Assembly: GCA_001970955.1 (NCBI GenBank)
Contig: MPUH01000719.1
Coordinates: 1 to 38,387, forward strand
DNA length: 38,387 nt
Direction of reading: 5' to 3'
Source of the DNA: Stentor coeruleus
Lineage: Eukaryota > Ciliophora > Heterotrichea > Heterotrichida > Stentoridae
Position numbers and translations under genes: made by a program. The notes under the pieces are model-generated. The model worked only from the letters and a program-made list of their open reading frames with translations, was not told the origin of the DNA and made no database searches. Positions 8,861 to 18,248 of this stretch are shown in pieces; the first letter of the stretch is position 1, and every line of letters starts with the position of its first letter.

Positions 8861-9454
8861 TTAATGCAAAGGGACTATATTTTCATTATCACAAGCATCA
8901 CCAAATGATATTTCACTCAAATTTATATTCTGACTGACAATATGCTTATGCCTAGGAATTTTAAGTTCTCTATAGCTTTTAGCTGCCATAAGGTTGATAT
9001 AATGTTTTTTATCTTCAGGAAACTGCTGTAAAGATCCATTAAAGCATGGGGTTGCTATATTTTTTAGTGCCTGCGAAGTCAAATTTAAAGTGTTTTCATT
9101 TTTGATTATAGGGTTAGGTATTATCTGCGATCTAAATATCTTTGGTAAAGCGAATTCTGACTTAACTGGCTTTAAAGATCTTGTTGCTGGTTTATCAGAA
9201 ATAGAAATATCTTTAGATTGGAAGACTGAAGTTGAAATAGTTTTTTTATGCTTGTTTATTACAGGTGGAAGCTGAGGATTTGCTTTCCCTTTAAAAATCA
9301 TAAAGTCAAAAGGATTTGAGTAATTTTTCCTTCTATAATTAGGTGGTTTATTATTTTTGTTTTTTTGTGGCATAGGGTTTTCAGAAGGGTTAGTTGGGTC
9401 TTGGTGAAAACGAGTTTTTAAGCTCACTCTTCCTGTAAAACAATTGTTTTTCAT
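8861..9454 (-). CDS. hypothetical basic, low-complexity protein
   Basis: 197 aa, complete from ATG at 9454 to TAA. The N-terminal 60 residues are rich in Asn, Lys and Pro (for example NPMPQKNKNNKPPNYRRKNY), the middle is Lys/Ser-rich, and the end is more acidic (EISFGDACDNENIVPLH). I see no recognised domain, membrane segment or repeat. It looks mostly disordered. It is an open frame nearly 200 codons long in AT-rich DNA and has a normal start context, so it is probably a real gene. It sits tandem with and upstream of the MYB gene, 171 nt apart, and downstream of the coiled-coil gene. No function proposed. Confidence 0.55.
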   Translation of the reverse strand: MKNNCFTGRVSLKTRFHQDPTNPSENPMPQKNKNNKPPNYRRKNYSNPFDFMIFKGKANPQLPPVINKHKKTISTSVFQSKDISISDKPATRSLKPVKSEFALPKIFRSQIIPNPIIKNENTLNLTSQALKNIATPCFNGSLQQFPEDKKHYINLMAAKSYRELKIPRHKHIVSQNINLSEISFGDACDNENIVPLH

Positions 9455-9994
9455 TTTTATGGTGATTGCAGAGATGTGAGAAAAGTTTTTTACTTGATGA
9501 TGATTTTAGCAAGGAATAAAAGGTTGGCTATGGGAAGTTTAGAAGGATTAGAGATTTTATATTAGAAAAAAAGTGATTAGATGAGGTTTTAGGTATAGGA
9601 AAAGAGTTTTAAGAATTATGAGCTAAGTGTATTAGGGGTTTATTAGAGGAAATTAGGAAATCAATGGATGCTATGTGCTTAATATTTTACGATTTTTTTT
9701 AAATGCTTTAGGGTTAAGATTTGTAAAGATAGAATGTGGATTATTGTAGTCGAATCGAAGAAGATATTTTCTGATAGTAAATAAAATTTAAAGTAAGAAG
9801 CACATTTATATAATTTTAATTTGTAAAGTTTTTGATCATTTTTTATATAGATTGTCATGATAGGCTGCATGATATTTTAGTTAATACGGTTTGAAGCGAA
9901 TCAAATTCTAAAAAATATATAAAAAAGGTTATGCGAATCAAAAATCTTGTTCTAGCACATCATAAAACATAAAATATACAACTTTTAAATAAAA
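9455..9994. other. intergenic spacer, no gene seen
   Basis: 540 nt between two minus-strand genes. The part next to the start at 9454 (about 9455-9660) is rich in G and almost free of C on the plus strand, meaning C-rich in the sense of the gene it precedes. A 63-codon minus frame at 9679-9870 has no coding character that I can support. Confidence 0.6.
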
Positions 9995-11230
9995 CTAATT
10001 ATTTCTGATCACTCCACGCGATCTAAAATTTTGCAGCTGAGCAACTCTTTCAACCATAACATCAATATTCTCTGTATTTAAAATCTGACAGAGTTTCTCA
10101 TAGCTTCCTCCAGAAATCGATTGTTTTATTTTCATATACTCTTCAAGTAATCTTGTAAGCCATTTCCATATTTGATGTGTTGAAGGCTCTTTGCTAAACG
10201 ATCCTGAAGGAGAACATTGTACAATCATATCACCTAGTTTGTTTATAAACTTTCTCAATTTCACATACTTAGCATAAATGTCTTTAACCTTAACAATTTT
10301 ATCTTTAAAGTCATTATGATTTTCTGCACTTAACAATTTTTTAGCTTCTAAATATAAGCTTTTATACATGGTTTCATCTGCTCTTTCTGATAAACCAAAG
10401 ATTTTTTTCCTGTCAGGTGATTCAGAAACTCCTCTTAAGTCACTGATTTCAAGTTTCCTTATCGGAATTTTCCCGCTGTTCAGATTCAAGTCAAAATTTC
10501 CAGAGTTTCCAAGTCTAGATTTTTCTTTTTCTAAATCACTTATTGTTTGCTGAAGATTATTTATAAGATCTTCTTTGATTTTCATGTTTTTAAGCATTGA
10601 CTCGTTTTTACTTTCAATATCCCTGAGATTTTTTAAATTTTCCCTTTTTTCATGTTTTAATACGTCTATTGTTTGTTTGGCTTCAATATTTTCTTTACTT
10701 ATATACTCTGATTTTTTCCTCATTTCATCAATTATTCTTTTATAATCATCTTCAGCTTTAAGGTACATATCTTTATCAAAAACCAGTTTATTAAGCTCTT
10801 TATCTTTTTTCTGAAGCTTGTCAATTTGCGAATCAACTTGTTTTTCAATGTCTTGAATTTTAGCTCTAAGTTGTATATTTTCAGTGCTTAGAGCTTTTTT
10901 TTCATCTTTAAGGACTTCAATCTCTGCATATAATGATTCTTGAATTTGTGTCATTTTGTTTAAATAAAGTTGATTTAGATGAGACTCGTCTGTCACTGGG
11001 GTTATTGAGTCTTGATCATATGATACTGATCTGTGGACTGGTCTTGGCATTGGAGAATATGAACTATAAGCTTCATATAATTCCTTTTCTGATGTGAAAC
11101 CAGATTTAGATAAATCACTCATGTCCTATTTTGATAATACATCGTCTATTAGTGGGTCATCAAATTTGCTGAAGGCGGCTTTTAATTTGGCAAGCCGCTT
11201 TTGGATTCGAGGATTCTCAATGTCTGACAT
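9995..11230 (-). CDS. spliced coiled-coil protein, unknown function
   Basis: Exon 1 is 11141-11230 (30 codons, starting MSDIENPRIQKRLAKLKAAF) and exon 2 is 9995-11125. The spliced protein is about 406 aa. If the 15-nt intron is ignored, translation stops at a TAG inside it and would have to restart at the ATG at 11122, so a gene model beginning at 11122 would miss the true N-terminus. Residues about 80-240 form a long Lys/Glu-rich coiled coil with heptads. A short Ser/Gly-rich break follows, then a helical C-terminal module with a notable HQIWKWLTRLLEEYM segment. This pattern fits a cytoskeletal or basal-body type protein, but I do not recognise the family. It is divergent from the RING gene at 11983. 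Confidence 0.72.
11126..11140 (-). other. 15-nt spliceosomal intron
   Basis: On the minus strand GTATTATCAAAATAG interrupts the coiled-coil gene between complete codons (phase 0). It starts GT, ends TAG and carries an in-frame TAG, so splicing is needed to join the 30-codon first exon to the rest. Same length as the intron at 7106-7120. Confidence 0.85.
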
Positions 11231-11982
11231 TTAATTTATATTTTTATTGTAAAAATAGAAACTGTTTGAGAATATGCCAAAGATTAGATTGTAGGAGAAT
11301 GATGATGATTTTTTGAAGTTCGATATTGGCTTTGATGTGAAGGTAAAAATTGTTTGGGTTATAAATTTTATTTGATTATAACAAGGACTGAAGGCTAATT
11401 CTGGAGTAAATTCCTAATGGTGATATAAATTACAAATGATTAAAGTTAGAAATTTTACTTACTGGATAATGATAAGATATATATACAACTAAGTATTTAG
11501 GATTTAAGAATTGCTTTGTGACTAATTCAATTTTACATTTTTTTGTTCTGGAACTATATAGAAGCATATAAAATATATATATAAAATAAGAATATAGGAT
11601 GAATTAACTTCTTAAAGAAATAATTAGTATTTAATTCTCAAATAAGTGCAAATAACCTGGATATTTAAGATCATTCTAAACCTGTTTGACAAAAAGTTTC
11701 CTAAAGATTTTCAAAGATAAGCAGCACCTCGCTTAATGCATTATTTTATATACTATCTATCATAACAGTCCACAAATCAGCCCAATATTATCAGAATTAA
11801 TTTTACCATATAATCAATCTATCTTATTCTATGAATAATTTTGAATATTTCTTATAATTTCGACTAAAAAATCAATAAAATTCCCACAACTTATCCTAAG
11901 CTAGGTTTTCTAAATAAGTTAATTTCAATCTAATAGTAAATTATAAGTTGAAAGTCCTAGAAAATAATGGTTTGTAATAAAT
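11231..11982. promoter_or_regulatory. shared upstream region of two divergent genes
   Basis: 752 nt between the minus-strand coiled-coil gene and the plus-strand RING gene. Base composition flips near the middle: about 11231-11420 is G-rich and C-poor on the plus strand, while about 11760-11982 is C-rich and G-poor. Both halves are thus C-rich in the sense of the gene they precede. I see no specific factor site. Confidence 0.5.
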
Positions 11983-12792
11983 ATGGGAAATCATCTCTAC
12001 AGACCTCATCACGCAAGATTCGCCGCAGCAGCAATGAGAAAACGTATAAACAAAGAGAATAATGTAAGCAAAGAAGAAAATATCATCACTATTTTCCAAA
12101 AAACCCTTTACAACACTGGAATCAGCGGTTTTTACCTATCTTTTTCAGATTACAAAAGCACCAGCACCCCAAAAGTTATAGAAGCAAGCCTTAGCGTGCA
12201 TCAGAATTCAGTAAAACTAGTAAAAGATAGCAATTCAGAACTTTATGGTTTAAGTTTTGTCTGTGATTCTAAAGATGACCTTCAAATTGCTGTTTATTTT
12301 TATGTAAAAGAGCTTATCGACACCAAAAGCAAAGCTCAATATTTATCCTTAGACAAAATAAAAAGCCCAAGTCCGACTATTTTAGCAGTTCAAAAAGGCT
12401 CTTCCCAAGAAATCATCACAAACCCAGTTTTTGACATGAAAAAATTTTCCTACAGTGAATTGAGCTTTGATGATTGTAGAACTTTCCCTATAGTGCTTTT
12501 CATGAAAACACAAAAAGAGTCGCTTTTGATGTACTTTAAGATAGAAGGGGATAATGTTGTAAAAATTAGAGAGTCTTTTTCAGTTGGGGAAAAAAACTAT
12601 GAAGTTTATGAACTTTATGGGAATAATAGTGGAGAATGTGCTGTTTGCCTTGCAGATTGTAAGAGAAAAGTGTTATTCCCGTGTCGGCATGTTTGTGTAT
12701 GTCAAGATTGCTTGGATAATATTATTAAGAGAGACCATAAATGCCCGATCTGCCGATGTTATATTAGAGGGGGATATAGTCTGCATGGATGA
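11983..12792 (+). CDS. MGRN1/RNF157-like RING E3 ubiquitin ligase
   Basis: 269 aa. The C-terminal RING (about 219-258) has C3HC4 order: ECAVCLADC, LFPCRHVCVCQDCL and KCPICRCYI. The phrase PCRHVCVCQDC is characteristic of the Mahogunin/RNF157/LOG2 group, whose members transfer ubiquitin to membrane receptors and trafficking proteins. The central part has the beta-rich features of that group's substrate-binding region (for example GLSFVCDSKDDLQIAVYFYVKE and YEVYELYG). The protein starts MGNHLYR, a plausible N-myristoylation signal as in plant LOG2-type ligases, so it probably sits on membranes. The stop is TGA after GYSLHG; the next in-frame stop is seven codons on. The family call rests on the RING and N-terminus; the substrate is unknown. 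Confidence 0.83.
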   Translation: MGNHLYRPHHARFAAAAMRKRINKENNVSKEENIITIFQKTLYNTGISGFYLSFSDYKSTSTPKVIEASLSVHQNSVKLVKDSNSELYGLSFVCDSKDDLQIAVYFYVKELIDTKSKAQYLSLDKIKSPSPTILAVQKGSSQEIITNPVFDMKKFSYSELSFDDCRTFPIVLFMKTQKESLLMYFKIEGDNVVKIRESFSVGEKNYEVYELYGNNSGECAVCLADCKRKVLFPCRHVCVCQDCLDNIIKRDHKCPICRCYIRGGYSLHG

Positions 12793-13169
12793 CATTGCCG
12801 AGATGGGTGGTTTTAATATTTAGTAATAAAGTTGAAGATGAAATTTTAGGTTGGTGAAGAATATGGAAAAAGAGGAGTTGGGTATGCATTGGAAGAGAAA
12901 AAATAAGTATTTTCCTTAAATAAAAGTCTTCAATTCATTATGGTATCAAACATTTCTTATATAAGATATCTTTATGATAAGCCAAATCCTTAGTTTTATT
13001 CTTATTACATATAAATCCTAATAGTATTAATCAATAATATTTAATATATATTCATGATCTTATAGCATCCAAAAATAAAATAATATAAATATCAATCTCT
13101 AATAAGCTTATTTTCTAACTAAAACCCATAAAATTACGCTCTCTAAACTGAACCCTCCACAATTTAAAA
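12793..13169. other. intergenic spacer
   Basis: 377 nt. The first third, just after the RING gene, is G-rich; the last 150 nt before the next ATG is C-rich and G-poor, as before other genes here. No ORF, repeat or RNA gene seen. Confidence 0.6.
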
Positions 13170-13826
13170 ATGTCAAAAAGGTGCCTGCTCCTAGAAAACA
13201 TACCCGACAACGAAAAACTCGACCTTTACATCCTGCGTCATTTCATTTCAGACAAAGTCTCTACCCCAAAACCCCCTAAAAAAGAGCATCTTCGTTGCAA
13301 AGTTATCCGCGGACACAAACGAGCTATTCGTCAGATCCTAAACGGTAAAACCCCTAAAGCAACTCTTCATAAATTCAATATTGACGATACTCGTTCATTA
13401 CAAATGTGGAGAAACCTCAAAGATATTATAGATCGTAATCCAAATTTCTTTATAAACAGTATCAGTGATGATTCTGGACAAAAAGTTGATATGCAAGGGA
13501 ATATAAAAAGTATCAGTACTATGGAAAAAAGTTTTAGTTTCGGGTTTTGCATAAATTATTTTCGCAGAGATGAAATAAGAGAGTCATATTTTTATTATAT
13601 TCAACTATTGTTTATGAATTTTGATGTGAAAAAGTTGTGTGAAAAATTTGGCTTTAGGTGTTGTAAAGGGGAATCTCATAAAATTATGTGTGTTGAAAAA
13701 TGGATTATGCTTAAAGAATATTTAGAAGTATATATGATTAGAGATTTAGACCTTGAACCGTTTGGGTTAGATTTGAATGTGGCTGGATTGCCAAGTTATG
13801 CGAATATAATTGAATTTTTTAATTAA
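13170..13826 (+). CDS. hypothetical protein, basic N-terminal half
   Basis: 218 aa, complete. I do not recognise a family. Residues about 35-75 are strongly basic and contain KVIRGHKRAIRQILNG followed by KTPKATLHKFN, which could bind nucleic acid or another acidic partner. The C-terminal half is helical with several cysteines (GFRCCKGESHKIMC) and large aromatic residues, suggesting a folded domain; there is no signal peptide or clear membrane segment. Early codons favour C endings and later ones T/G endings, as in neighbouring plus-strand genes, consistent with a resident gene. The start ATG follows a C-rich leader. No function can be proposed. Confidence 0.6.
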   Translation: MSKRCLLLENIPDNEKLDLYILRHFISDKVSTPKPPKKEHLRCKVIRGHKRAIRQILNGKTPKATLHKFNIDDTRSLQMWRNLKDIIDRNPNFFINSISDDSGQKVDMQGNIKSISTMEKSFSFGFCINYFRRDEIRESYFYYIQLLFMNFDVKKLCEKFGFRCCKGESHKIMCVEKWIMLKEYLEVYMIRDLDLEPFGLDLNVAGLPSYANIIEFFN

Positions 13827-14018
13827 ATAAGCTTTTAATATTTGTGATTAGAAGCAACAAGTTATTAGGTAAATCATAAAATTGATTATATCCGATTTTA
13901 GTAACTAGCCTTATGAATTGAAATTTATTAAAATTTAAAGAATAAAACATAGTATGCAAAAGTATTGACTATATGTCTTATATACTTTTATAACACATTA
14001 TGAATATTGTCTATAAAT

Positions 14019-15616
14019 ATGGATGAAAATATAAATTCAATAGAAGATCTGCTAAATATAAAGCTTATTCCAAACATTAAGAATATACGTAATTCTCTAA
14101 CCCCTCAAATAAAGCAGATTTATGACAAAGGTTACTCAGCAGAATTATCTGAATTAGCAGACTGCTATAATGCTTTACCAAATTCAGTGAGCTCTGATAC
14201 TAAAGCTTTAATATTATGTTTTTACTTACTTAAGATCTTTGAACTTCCAGAACTTCCTGAAGATTGGCACACTCCAATACTATACTTTATTAGAGTCTTA
14301 ACAGAAGGTAATTATATAAAATCAGAATTCATTTTCAGTAGACTAACAACAAAGTCTTTGTATACTGTAACAGAAAAAATTATTGAATTCAATCAAATAT
14401 TATCAGAATTTAAACTCATGAAGACTATATCAGAACAATTTAAATATGATACAACTGCTGAAATTGGTTTTTTTACCTCTTTAGTTAAAGGTAAAATCCT
14501 AGACTCAGCGACAAGCTATGAAGCTATATTAAAATCATTGAACTACTTAAAAAAAGCTCTTAAATATGGAATGTTTTTAGAGACTACAAAAGATTTGTTA
14601 GCAAGGATGATATTAGAATGGGTTAAAGATAATAAAAATACAGGAGAATGCAGAAAGGTTATTAAAGAGATGAAGAATTTGAATATTGATAAAGAAATAA
14701 TGAGTGAGATTGAAGAACTGGGCTCAGCTGGACAAGCAAATACAGTCCCTCCTTCATTGCCAATTTCAGGAGAAGCATCAGATGGATTAATAAGAATAAA
14801 TCCAAAATATATAAGTCCTGCAGGTCAATCTGTCCAAGTTTCTGTATATGAATGTTCTAAACAGGGAATTAATGGAAGAATAGCTTTAAAAGAATGTAAA
14901 AGTATGAATAGAGCACTCTTGGAACCATATGTTGAAGAAGCTAAGTATCTAGAAAGACTATCTGATAAAACTATGAATTTTTTGAAATTTTACAATAAGA
15001 GTATGAAAGAAATCTATGAAAACAAAATTAAATACTTTGTTTTTATTATTGAAATGGAATATGTTGAAGAAAATCTTGCTAGCGATAGGCAAAAACGACT
15101 TTCAAGTGGAACGCCTTATAGTAATGATGAATTCACCAGTATTTTCGTCCAGCTTATACAATCATTTAACTATCTACTAACTCAAGGAATTAATCATAGA
15201 GATATCAAACCTTCAAATATATTAATAACTTCAGAAAGGATGATAAAAATCATTGATTTCAATGCAGCTTGTGAATACCACGATCACATATGTCAGCAAC
15301 AATTGGGACAAAGGATTTCATGTCGCCAGAAATGCGAAAAGGCTTAGAAAACCCTTCTATAAAAGTTATCACAAAGCAAGACAAGTCTGATGTATTTTCT
15401 TTAGGAATGACTTTATTATACCTTTTGACAACAGAAAATTTATGCGATTTAAACTTAGAGTCCAAACAAAACAACTTGGCAGCTTTGATAAATAAAGTAC
15501 AATTTGACTGGGTTAAAAGTCACCTTTCTAGAATGCTAAAATTTGATATGAATGCTAGATGCGGACTAAAAGATATTTTACCAGGTATGTCTTTAGATCA
15601 AACTAAAATCAATTAA
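14019..15616 (+). CDS. DFN-motif protein kinase with helical N-terminus; frameshifted
   Basis: The start is ATG at 14019. Residues 1-235 are all-helical with no named domain; the kinase domain follows. Landmarks are the beta-3 lysine in IALKECK (K291), a canonical HRDIKPSN (393-400) and DFN in place of DFG (413-415). Reading stops being kinase-like after about 15275 in the first frame, which ends at a TAG (15345-15347). A frame one base back continues with SATIGTKDFMSPEM and the C-lobe to 15616. A GT...AG pair of 26 nt (15271-15296) would restore frame but would delete most of the activation loop. A missing base near 15275-15293 is more likely, through sequencing error, true mutation or recoding. 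The next gene, a paralogue, starts only 25 nt after the stop. Substrates unknown. Confidence 0.7.
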
Positions 15617-15641
15617 AATTATCATAGATTTTATTCTATAA

Positions 15642-17357
15642 ATGGTATTATATGAGACTCTGGAAGATTACATTTGTGATATGCTGCAGAAAGTCAAAGA
15701 CAGGCAACAATGGAATAGCGAAATAATTAACAACCTCTTAGAACTCTCATATAAACTGGACTTTGTAAGATTGAAAAGCTATTATGACGAAATGAAAGAA
15801 ACAAATATAGTCGATGAAGTCGATAAAGTCGATGAAGTCGATAAAGTCGATAAAGTCGATGAAGTCTACAAAGTCATCATAAGTTTATGCTTATTCCATC
15901 TTCTCCATAGATCTTTTATAAGTTATGCCTATCACGATCTTGTTGTTGAATGCTTTTCTATGCTAGCTCAAGACAGTAATTTCAATATTGAAGCTTTAAA
16001 GGATCAAATTGCACTTCAAAGTATTGGAAATACAAGTTTAGATGATGAAACTAAGTCTCCGGAATTTTCGGTCATAATTAGAGAATATACCTTGATCTAC
16101 AAAATTAGCCAGACCCTAACAAAAATTGACATGACTTTAGAACTTGGTTGTATAGCATCGCCAGCTAAGACTCATATAATGAATCTAATTACAAATCATG
16201 AAGACATCAATGATGCGATAAAAAAAGTCCGCTTAGCCAAAAAGAATCATATCGATCTGGTAAATGAGCAAAATATGACGGAAATGTTTATAGAACAATA
16301 TCACAAAGAAGGTAAAATTCAAGAAGACCTTACTAAACTTATAAACCTATTGGATGATGAAAATGTTGAAAATGAGAAAATTATAGAGCCTGATCCTATC
16401 ATCAGAAAATTTGAATTAAAAGAAAATAAGCCTATTTGTATAAGGGAACATGAACAAGATGATTTTGGTGTTATTACAAAGATTGAGACTAAATATATGA
16501 ACTCTCAAGGGTTGGTATCAGTGTCAATATTTGAATGCCATCGAGAAGGCTATATTGAAAAAGTTGCTTTGAAAGAGTGCAAGACAAAGTTCAGAGATCT
16601 TCTTTCAGGGTATTTTGAAGAATCTAAGATTCTTAAAACACTTTCAGGCAAGTCTGAAAATTTCTTAAAGTTTTTTGGAGAAAGACTTTTAGAAGAAGAA
16701 GTATTGGGGGTTAAAAATTATATTCTTCAAATACAAATGGAATATGTTGAAAGAACTTTAAAAGAAGATAAAGAACATAGACTCGCTCAAGGGCTTACAT
16801 ATTCCGAAAACGAATTCGAGTCTATTTTCCGCCAACTAGTATCTGCTCTTAATATAATGCGCATGTGCGAATTCGAGTCTATTTTCCGCCAACTAGTATC
16901 TGCTCTTAATATAATGCGCATGTGCAATATTATTCATTGTGATATTAAACCAAGCAATATTCTTATTACTAAAGATGGGATATTGAAAGTTATTGACTTT
17001 AATGCAGCCAAAGCTTTTAGAAATACAACTATTGTTGGGAATTATGCTGGAACAATGGACTTTATGGCTCCAGAAGTATTGAATGGGAATAAGCAAGGAA
17101 ATGTTAAAATTAAACAAGATAAGCCAGATGTGTTTAGTTTAGGAATGACCCTACTTTTCCTTTTATCTAAGGAGCCGATTTCTGGATTAAATCGTGATAA
17201 CAATAAAGAGATGCTTCTAAAAAGTATTAATTCTATTCCATTTGAGTGGACCACTAAATTACTTATTAAAATGCTGGACCATAATCCTGATAATAGGCCT
17301 GGGATGCATCAATTAATTAAGATTAGCGAAAAAAGTTTGGAGACAATATTCAATTAA
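15642..17357 (+). CDS. DFN-motif protein kinase, tandem paralogue
   Basis: 571 aa as written. It has the same layout as the kinase just upstream: a helical N-terminal half, then a kinase domain with VALKECK (K311), HCDIKPSN (432-439, Arg of HRD replaced by Cys), DFN (452-454), GTMDFMAPEV and DVFSLGMTLLFLL. The catalytic Asp (D434), Lys and metal-binding Asp are kept, so activity is plausible despite the altered DFG. Replacement of the HRD Arg suggests activity that does not depend on activation-loop phosphorylation (inference from RD versus non-RD kinases). The glycine loop is not recognisable. Two oddities are a V-D-E/V-D-K repeat at residues 57-78 and an exact repeat of 19 residues in helix E (391-409 and 410-428), probably an artefact. 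The shared sequence of the two genes indicates a local tandem duplication. Confidence 0.83.
   Translation: MVLYETLEDYICDMLQKVKDRQQWNSEIINNLLELSYKLDFVRLKSYYDEMKETNIVDEVDKVDEVDKVDKVDEVYKVIISLCLFHLLHRSFISYAYHDLVVECFSMLAQDSNFNIEALKDQIALQSIGNTSLDDETKSPEFSVIIREYTLIYKISQTLTKIDMTLELGCIASPAKTHIMNLITNHEDINDAIKKVRLAKKNHIDLVNEQNMTEMFIEQYHKEGKIQEDLTKLINLLDDENVENEKIIEPDPIIRKFELKENKPICIREHEQDDFGVITKIETKYMNSQGLVSVSIFECHREGYIEKVALKECKTKFRDLLSGYFEESKILKTLSGKSENFLKFFGERLLEEEVLGVKNYILQIQMEYVERTLKEDKEHRLAQGLTYSENEFESIFRQLVSALNIMRMCEFESIFRQLVSALNIMRMCNIIHCDIKPSNILITKDGILKVIDFNAAKAFRNTTIVGNYAGTMDFMAPEVLNGNKQGNVKIKQDKPDVFSLGMTLLFLLSKEPISGLNRDNNKEMLLKSINSIPFEWTTKLLIKMLDHNPDNRPGMHQLIKISEKSLETIFN
15810..15875 (+). repeat. 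9-bp codon repeat (VDE/VDK) in the second kinase
   Basis: A run of GTCGATGAA and GTCGATAAA units encodes seven alternating V-D-E/V-D-K steps ending in V-Y-K-V. It lies between helices of the N-terminal region, is absent from the upstream paralogue, and is a likely site of replication-slippage length variation. Confidence 0.9.
16812..16925 (+). repeat. perfect 57-bp in-frame tandem duplication inside kinase helix E
   Basis: Units 16812-16868 and 16869-16925 are identical and repeat 19 residues just before the HCD catalytic loop. The paralogue upstream has a single copy at the same place. Inserting a second helix there should disrupt the kinase fold. Perfect identity points to an assembly duplication, as at the N-marked joins, or a very recent mutation. 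Confidence 0.9.
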
Positions 17358-18248
17358 TAGAGGGTTTAGCTTAATATAGGATTAACATGGATTTATGAAT
17401 GTTTTGAGAGTTGCATTAAATAGAGTTTTTCTTAAAATTTCAAAATTTTCTTTGTAAAATATTTTGATAAGGATTTCCAACAGCCTGGAACCTTACATAA
17501 AACCGTAGTAGTAATTATAAAGGATCTTATATAACTAACTTATAGAAATAAACTCATAAAAAATTATTGAAAATATAATGAATAGATAGTTATAATTATA
17601 AAATAAGCTTTTTTGAACTTAGAATGGACTACTAATTTTTACTACGAAAACTGAAAGACTTATTAGCTAAAATTATTTCTTAAAGCAATAAAAAGCAGCT
17701 TAGCAATCTTGATTTTACAGTTTTGACTAGACTACAACGATTAACTAGAAAACGAAAAATGCAAAATTGGGCTTAGTAACAATAAAAATCAATATATCAG
17801 TTAGTAAATAAAGAGCACAAATCTTGCATCTATCTCATTTCTTAAATCAAAAAAACTTTTCTGATAGATTCAAACAAAAATAACAAATTTTATGTTAATT
17901 TAGCATTAACCAAATAAATCATCAAGTCTATCTAAATTACAAGTCCCAAACCCTCTAAGTCTATTATATAAAACTTAAATACTTGAGTAAAATCGAGTTT
18001 CTATTTTATATTTCAAATTCATTGCAAACTTTTACTTATAAATAAAAATCACTTTTATAAAACACAATTATGAGGCTTAAAATTAAAATTTCCTTATTCA
18101 AAAAATACTTGAAAATTTTAGTAGCCTTTTATGAATGTAGTAACTGTTATAAACATATACTTATATTTCTTCTATGAATATCCCCATTTAAATAGTTTAG
18201 ATATTTAGTAAATTTTCCAGTTAAAAATGAAACGTCATATAAAGCTTC
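17358..18248. other. intergenic spacer, no gene seen
   Basis: 891 nt, AT-rich, with stops in all frames. The last 300 nt become C-rich ahead of the RING gene. I see no RNA gene, repeat or relic that I can support. Confidence 0.55.

Noticed and set aside
9679-9870. 63-codon minus-strand frame
   Set aside because: AT-driven composition, no domain, and within chance expectation for a spacer.
12584-12823. Second plus-strand frame overlapping the RING region
   Set aside because: It is a shadow frame of the RING domain; the C3HC4 motif is in the other frame.
15271-15296. A 26-nt intron in the first kinase
   Set aside because: The two supported introns here are 15 nt, and removing 26 nt would delete most of the activation loop relative to the paralogue.
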